NCBI RefSeq assembly: GCF_004917075.1 | Contig: NZ_SSYB01000001.1 | Coordinates: 1,037,478-1,101,477 of the forward strand | Origin: Geomonas edaphica | Lineage (GTDB): Bacteria; Desulfobacterota; Desulfuromonadia; Geobacterales; Geobacteraceae | Direction of reading: 5' to 3' | Length of the DNA: 64,000 nucleotides | Shown here: positions 60,668 to 64,000 of the stretch, in pieces | Layout: each line of letters opens with the position of its first letter | How positions within the stretch are numbered: the first letter of the stretch is position 1 | Made by a program: the position numbers and the translations under genes | The notes under the pieces: model-generated | The model's input: the letters and a program-made list of their open reading frames with translations, nothing else | What the model was told of the DNA's origin: nothing | The model's database searches: none

Positions 60668-60899
60668 AAAAAGCTTCCGCGGTACCACCCTCATTCATCC
60701 ACCCTGCGGCGGACCTCGTTGCCCCCTTTACGCGGGGTTTCGGCCATGGCTAGGAGCGACGCGTTCTCAGTAGAACGGGTGTTCTTCACCACGACGGCTC
60801 GAAGGCGAGTTCACCTGCTTCCTCACCGGTTTGCACCAACCACCGGCTCTCTGTAGGGGAAGTTATAGGCTACTACTCCTCGTCATTGCCTTTACATTA
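60636..60899 (-). promoter_or_regulatory. leuA: Leucine T-box riboswitch of leuA
   Basis: The minus-strand leader contains the T-box AGGGTGGTACCGCGG (60,691-60,677) and stem I landmarks AGAGAGCCGG and GGTTGGTGCAAACCGG. The specifier-loop GTGAACTCGCC has CTC (60,809-60,807), a leucine codon. Uncharged tRNA-Leu would pair and prevent the terminator at 60,636-60,667 from forming. Confidence 0.92.
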
Positions 60900-60905
60900 C
60901 GGGAG

Positions 60906-60934
60906 ATAATAGAAAACGCTCGAACCCGTGTCAA
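60906..60934 (-). promoter_or_regulatory. leuA: Sigma70 promoter of leuA
   Basis: TTGACA (60,934-60,929), 17 bases and TATTAT (60,911-60,906) on the minus strand, directly upstream of the T-box leader. Confidence 0.75.
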
Positions 60935-61047
60935 GCCTTTTTGTTTTATTTTCCGACACCACCCTACTAAAACGGCGTTGCCCATACTGGACAACGCCGT
61001 GTTTTTACCATCGAGCCGCCGGAGTACCGTTGCGTCCTACGGTCATC

Positions 61048-61080
61048 AACGTAGAACGTTGAACGCAGAACGTTGAACGG
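61048..61080. repeat. Heptamer array (AACGTTGA) near pssA
   Basis: AACGTAG, AACGTTG, AACGCAG, AACGTTG and AACGG follow one another with a seven-base step, just after the pssA stop. This is the same heptamer family as at 223 and 425, about 60 kb away. Confidence 0.8.
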
Positions 61081-61082
61081 GT

Positions 61083-61868
61083 TTACTGGTTCTTCTTCCC
61101 CTCGTAGACCCGGTGCATGGCGCGTTCCAGCCTGCGCCTGCGCGGGTAACCGATGACGAAACCGATCGGACCGGAGAGGATGTAGCAGATGAAGATGGTG
61201 AAAAGCATCACCACCGGTTCCGCCGCGATCACGATGAGCAGCAGCACCGCGAGCACCAGGATGGCGAAGGGCTGCCTCTTGATCAGGCTTGGGTCCTTGA
61301 ACGAGTAGTATTTTACGTTCGAGACCATGAGGAGCGCGAGGAAGTAGATGAGCACCAGGATGGCGAGCTTATTGTACGAGGCGGGCCACCCCATGTGGTA
61401 GAAGAAGAGCACCGTCGCGGATACCATGCTCGCCGCGGCAGGGGTCGGCAGACCCACGAAACGCTTGCTCTCCACCGTCTCCACCTGGACGTTGAAGCGC
61501 GCAAGCCTCAGGGCCGCGCAGGCGAGGAAGAGGAAACCGGCGAGCCAGCCTAGGCGCCCAAAGGGTTTCAAAGCCCAGCAGTACATGAGAAGCCCCGGAG
61601 CGGCGCCGAAGGAGACCACGTCGGCAAGCGAGTCGAACTCCACGCCGAACTTGCTGGCGGTCCCGGTGAGGCGGGCCACCTTGCCGTCCAGGCCGTCGAA
61701 GATCGACGATGCGAGGATCCAGAGGGCGGCGGTGCGGTAGTCGCCGTTCACGGTGGAAACCATGCAGTAAAAGCCGGCGAAGAGGCTCCCGGCGGTGAAC
61801 AGGTTGGGAAGGACGTAGATCCCCTTGCGCATCCCTTCCCTTTCTACTTTTGGTTTCTCTTCACTCAC
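61083..61868 (-). CDS. pssA: CDP-diacylglycerol-serine O-phosphatidyltransferase
   Basis: The 261-residue inner-membrane protein has the CDP-alcohol signature as FDGLDGKVARLTGTASKFG and then EFDSLADVVSFG, with about eight hydrophobic segments. It makes phosphatidylserine, which the overlapping psd gene product turns into phosphatidylethanolamine. It starts with GTG that overlaps the psd stop (GTGA), so translation is coupled. Confidence 0.94.
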   Translation of the reverse strand: MSEEKPKVEREGMRKGIYVLPNLFTAGSLFAGFYCMVSTVNGDYRTAALWILASSIFDGLDGKVARLTGTASKFGVEFDSLADVVSFGAAPGLLMYCWALKPFGRLGWLAGFLFLACAALRLARFNVQVETVESKRFVGLPTPAAASMVSATVLFFYHMGWPASYNKLAILVLIYFLALLMVSNVKYYSFKDPSLIKRQPFAILVLAVLLLIVIAAEPVVMLFTIFICYILSGPIGFVIGYPRRRRLERAMHRVYEGKKNQ

Positions 61869-62524
61869 GGCAGTATCCCCAGTACGGTCGCCCCGGCGAC
61901 CGTTTTCTGTCCCATGACCACGTCGATCTTCGTGCCGAGCGGCAGGTAGACGTCGAGCCGCGAACCGAAACGGATCAGGCCGTACCTGCGGCCGCGGGTC
62001 AGTTGGTCCCCGGTCTTCGCGTAGCAGACGATGCGCCTTGCGATGAGCCCGGCCACCTGCACCACCACCAGCTTGAGCCCGGAGGCGGTCTCAAGGACGA
62101 GCCCCTGCTGTTCGTTCTCGAAGCTCGCGCGCTCGTCGCGCACGTCGTAGAACTTACCCTTGTTGTAGAAGCCGTCCACCACCTTCGCGGTCAAGGGCGC
62201 GCGGTTCACGTGGACGTTGAAGACGGACATGAAGATGCTGATCTTCTCCATCTCAGTCGAGGTGTGCGGCTCGATCACCTTGCCGAGGAAGATCACCTCG
62301 CCGTCGGCCGGGGCGATCACCTTGTTCTCACCGGCAGGGGTGTTACGTTCGGGGTTTCTGAAGAAGAAGACGGAGAACAGGGTGAGCAGCGCGAAGAGGG
62401 CTGCCGGGAAGAAGAAGCCGCAGTGCAGGAACTGCCCCATGACCGCGAAGACCGCGGCCACAGCGGCGAAGCCTGCTATGAACGGGTACCCCTCGACGGC
62501 GATCGGGGTATTGGTATTGCGCAT
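61865..62524 (-). CDS. psd: Phosphatidylserine decarboxylase (proenzyme)
   Basis: The 219-residue proenzyme cuts itself to form a pyruvoyl cofactor; the cleavage site is in LIRFGSRLDVYLP (G-S) near residue 186. Two hydrophobic helices lie near the N-terminus (FIAGFAAVAAVFAVMG). This is the short, soluble-domain form common in deltaproteobacteria. It precedes pssA in the same transcript. Confidence 0.93.
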   Translation of the reverse strand: MRNTNTPIAVEGYPFIAGFAAVAAVFAVMGQFLHCGFFFPAALFALLTLFSVFFFRNPERNTPAGENKVIAPADGEVIFLGKVIEPHTSTEMEKISIFMSVFNVHVNRAPLTAKVVDGFYNKGKFYDVRDERASFENEQQGLVLETASGLKLVVVQVAGLIARRIVCYAKTGDQLTRGRRYGLIRFGSRLDVYLPLGTKIDVVMGQKTVAGATVLGILP

Positions 62525-62640
62525 CTAGTACCTCTGGTTGAGTTATTGTCGCGGACAACAAAAAGGCCGTTTCCGGGCGTCCGCGCAGCAAAGCGGGAGT
62601 ATAGCCCGAAAACGGCCCATCATGCAATGAAAAGAAGCTA

Positions 62641-63132
62641 TTACCCCTTCCACCCCTTGGCGCCGCGGCCGATCACCACGGGGCCGGTGCTGACCAGTTC
62701 CTTGAGCCCCAAGGGGCGCAGGAGCTCGATCATGGCGCCCACCTTGGCGGGGGTACCGGTTGCCTCGAGCGTGTAGGACTTGGGCGTCACGTCGATGACC
62801 TTGGCGCGGAAGATGTCCGCGATCCTTAAGACCTCGGCACGGCTTTGGTCCTCGGCGGCGACCTTCACGAGCACCATCTCGCGCTCGATGGCGTTCTCCG
62901 CCTCGAAGTCGATGACCTTGATCACGTCGATCAGCTTGTTGAGCTGCTTGGTGATCTGCTCGATGATCTGTTCGTCACCGCGGGTGACCAGGGTGATGCG
63001 GGAAAGCGCCTCGTCGTTCGTGGGCGCCACGGTAAGGGAATCTATGTTGAAGCCGCGGCCGGAAAAGAGACCGACCACGCGGGAGAGAACACCGAATTCG
63101 TTCTCCACGAGCACAGCTATCGTATGTTTCAT
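62641..63132 (-). CDS. ilvN: Acetolactate synthase small (regulatory) subunit
   Basis: The 163-residue protein starts MKHTIAVLVENEFGVLSRV, an ACT domain that binds valine. It has the second ACT-like C-terminal domain (AEVLRIADIFRAKVIDVTPK). It tunes the large subunit IlvB encoded just upstream. GGAGGATACG precedes the ATG, so I reject the frame from 63165. Confidence 0.96.
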   Translation of the reverse strand: MKHTIAVLVENEFGVLSRVVGLFSGRGFNIDSLTVAPTNDEALSRITLVTRGDEQIIEQITKQLNKLIDVIKVIDFEAENAIEREMVLVKVAAEDQSRAEVLRIADIFRAKVIDVTPKSYTLEATGTPAKVGAMIELLRPLGLKELVSTGPVVIGRGAKGWKG

Positions 63133-63154
63133 CGTATCCTCCATGGGCAGGCAG

Positions 63155-64000
63155 TTAGCTAGCAAGAACCATCTCGGTCAGCGAAGCGCCGGCCGGGACC
63201 ATCGGGAGCACCTTCTCCTCGCGTGCGACCTTGAACTCCATCAGAACGGGTCCCTTGATGGAGAACCCTTTCTTGATCACGTCGTCCACCTCGTCCACCT
63301 TGGTCGCCTGCAGACCGGTGGCGCCGAAGGCCTCGGCGAGCTTGATGAAGTCGATGGGAAGTTCCATGCAGGTCGAGGAGTAGCGCTTGTCGAAGAAGAG
63401 CTCCTGCCACTGGCGTACCATGCCCAGGAAGTTGTTGTTCAGGATGACGATCTTTACGTTGAGACGGTTCTGCACGATGGTGGCGAGTTCCTGCATGTTC
63501 ATCTGGAAGCCGCCGTCGCCGCAGATCACCATGACCTGACGCTCGGGGAAGCCGGCCTGCGCCCCCATGGCCGCCGGGAGGCCGAAGCCCATGGTGCCGA
63601 GGCCGCCGGAGGAAAGGAGCGTCCTCGGTGCGGTAAAGCCGAAAAACTGCGCCGTCCACATCTGGTGCTGCCCGACGTCGGTGGCCACGATGGCGTCCGG
63701 GTCGGAGAGCGCCCGCAGCCTCTGGATCACGTACTGCGGCTTGATGGTGGAGGTGGTCTGCTTGTAGGACATCGGGTGCTTTTCTTTCCACTCGTCGATT
63801 TCGGCGCTCCAGGTAGCGACCGCCTGGCGACACCCTTCGGCGTCCGGACCGATTTCGTCTGCGATCTTCAGCATCTTCGTAAGCACGTCGCGCACGTCGC
63901 CTACGATGGGGAGATCGACGCGCACGTTCTTCTTGATCGAGGTGGGATCGACGTCGACATGGACGATCTTCGCGTGCGGCGCGAAAGAGGCGATCTTGCC
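63155..64000 (-). CDS. ilvB: Acetolactate synthase large subunit, partial
   Basis: The C-terminal 281 residues are visible. Thiamine diphosphate binding is shown by GDGGFQMNMQELATIVQNRL (GDG...NN motif with LNVKIVILNNNFLGMVRQWQ), and the flavin and substrate regions by GLGTMGFGLPAAMGAQ. The reading frame runs off the right edge, so the N-terminus is outside. It starts valine and isoleucine synthesis. Confidence 0.96.
   Translation of the reverse strand, partial: GKIASFAPHAKIVHVDVDPTSIKKNVRVDLPIVGDVRDVLTKMLKIADEIGPDAEGCRQAVATWSAEIDEWKEKHPMSYKQTTSTIKPQYVIQRLRALSDPDAIVATDVGQHQMWTAQFFGFTAPRTLLSSGGLGTMGFGLPAAMGAQAGFPERQVMVICGDGGFQMNMQELATIVQNRLNVKIVILNNNFLGMVRQWQELFFDKRYSSTCMELPIDFIKLAEAFGATGLQATKVDEVDDVIKKGFSIKGPVLMEFKVAREEKVLPMVPAGASLTEMVLAS

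Overview
The window looks like a chromosomal segment of a high-GC Geobacter-type bacterium (Geobacteraceae; Geobacter, Citrifermentans or Geomonas-like). The inference rests on methylmalonyl-CoA mutase with adenosylcobalamin genes, many Cache/PAS/HAMP histidine kinases, bacteriohemerythrin, a monoheme P460-type cytochrome, a DUF4911-like gene beside tldD, a leucine T-box, and a probable UGA-encoded selenocysteine. Most genes lie on the minus strand in short operons, and the density of overlapping antisense reading frames reflects high GC.

Layout. 1-1,555: end of meaB, the B12-binding small subunit of methylmalonyl-CoA mutase, and cobO. 1,858-2,014: a tRNA-Val(CAC) unit with promoter and terminator. 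2,034-6,106: PAS protein, outer membrane barrel, a Cache histidine kinase with its response regulator, and a 48-residue orphan. 6,219-6,665: a TrxC-like gene whose first active-site cysteine codon is replaced by UGA, followed by a SECIS-like hairpin. 6,825-13,599: polysaccharide deacetylase, Cys-rich miniprotein, bacteriohemerythrin, RlmI-like methyltransferase, ABC-F protein and small membrane proteins. 13,620-21,600: yggS, maf, trmFO, topA, dprA and a LysM protein with a long structured leader. 21,985-24,134: a U32/TrhP-like protein and a REC-GGDEF diguanylate cyclase.

24,502-34,684 is the largest accessory block. Four tightly packed minus-strand genes encode a secreted DUF11-like protein, a 1,917-residue DUF11/SdrD-like/beta-barrel/OmpA protein with a variable low-complexity hinge, a FecR/glucodextranase-B-like anchored protein, and a histidine kinase. 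I read it as an envelope structure with its own sensor, possibly signalling to the diguanylate cyclase downstream.

34,797-48,002: DUF4911-like/TldD, a membrane-bound C13 peptidase, type II DAHP synthase, a GT-C-like TPR protein, pepA with a 19-unit CCCCAG array, an exonuclease-phosphatase/phospholipase D pair, an M16 peptidase and the P460 cytochrome. 48,120-52,503: a CruF-like protein and an MCE lipid-transport operon (MlaD, MlaE and a repeat-rich exported protein, no MlaF). 52,777-64,000: leucine and isoleucine/valine genes (leuD, leuC, leuA with T-box, ilvN, ilvB) interleaved with a LOG-family protein, a cold-shock protein, a CFI-box metalloprotease with its coupled partner, and phosphatidylserine synthase and decarboxylase.

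Several dispersed repeat families occupy the intergenic spaces: heptamer arrays, G-rich hairpins and other inverted repeats.
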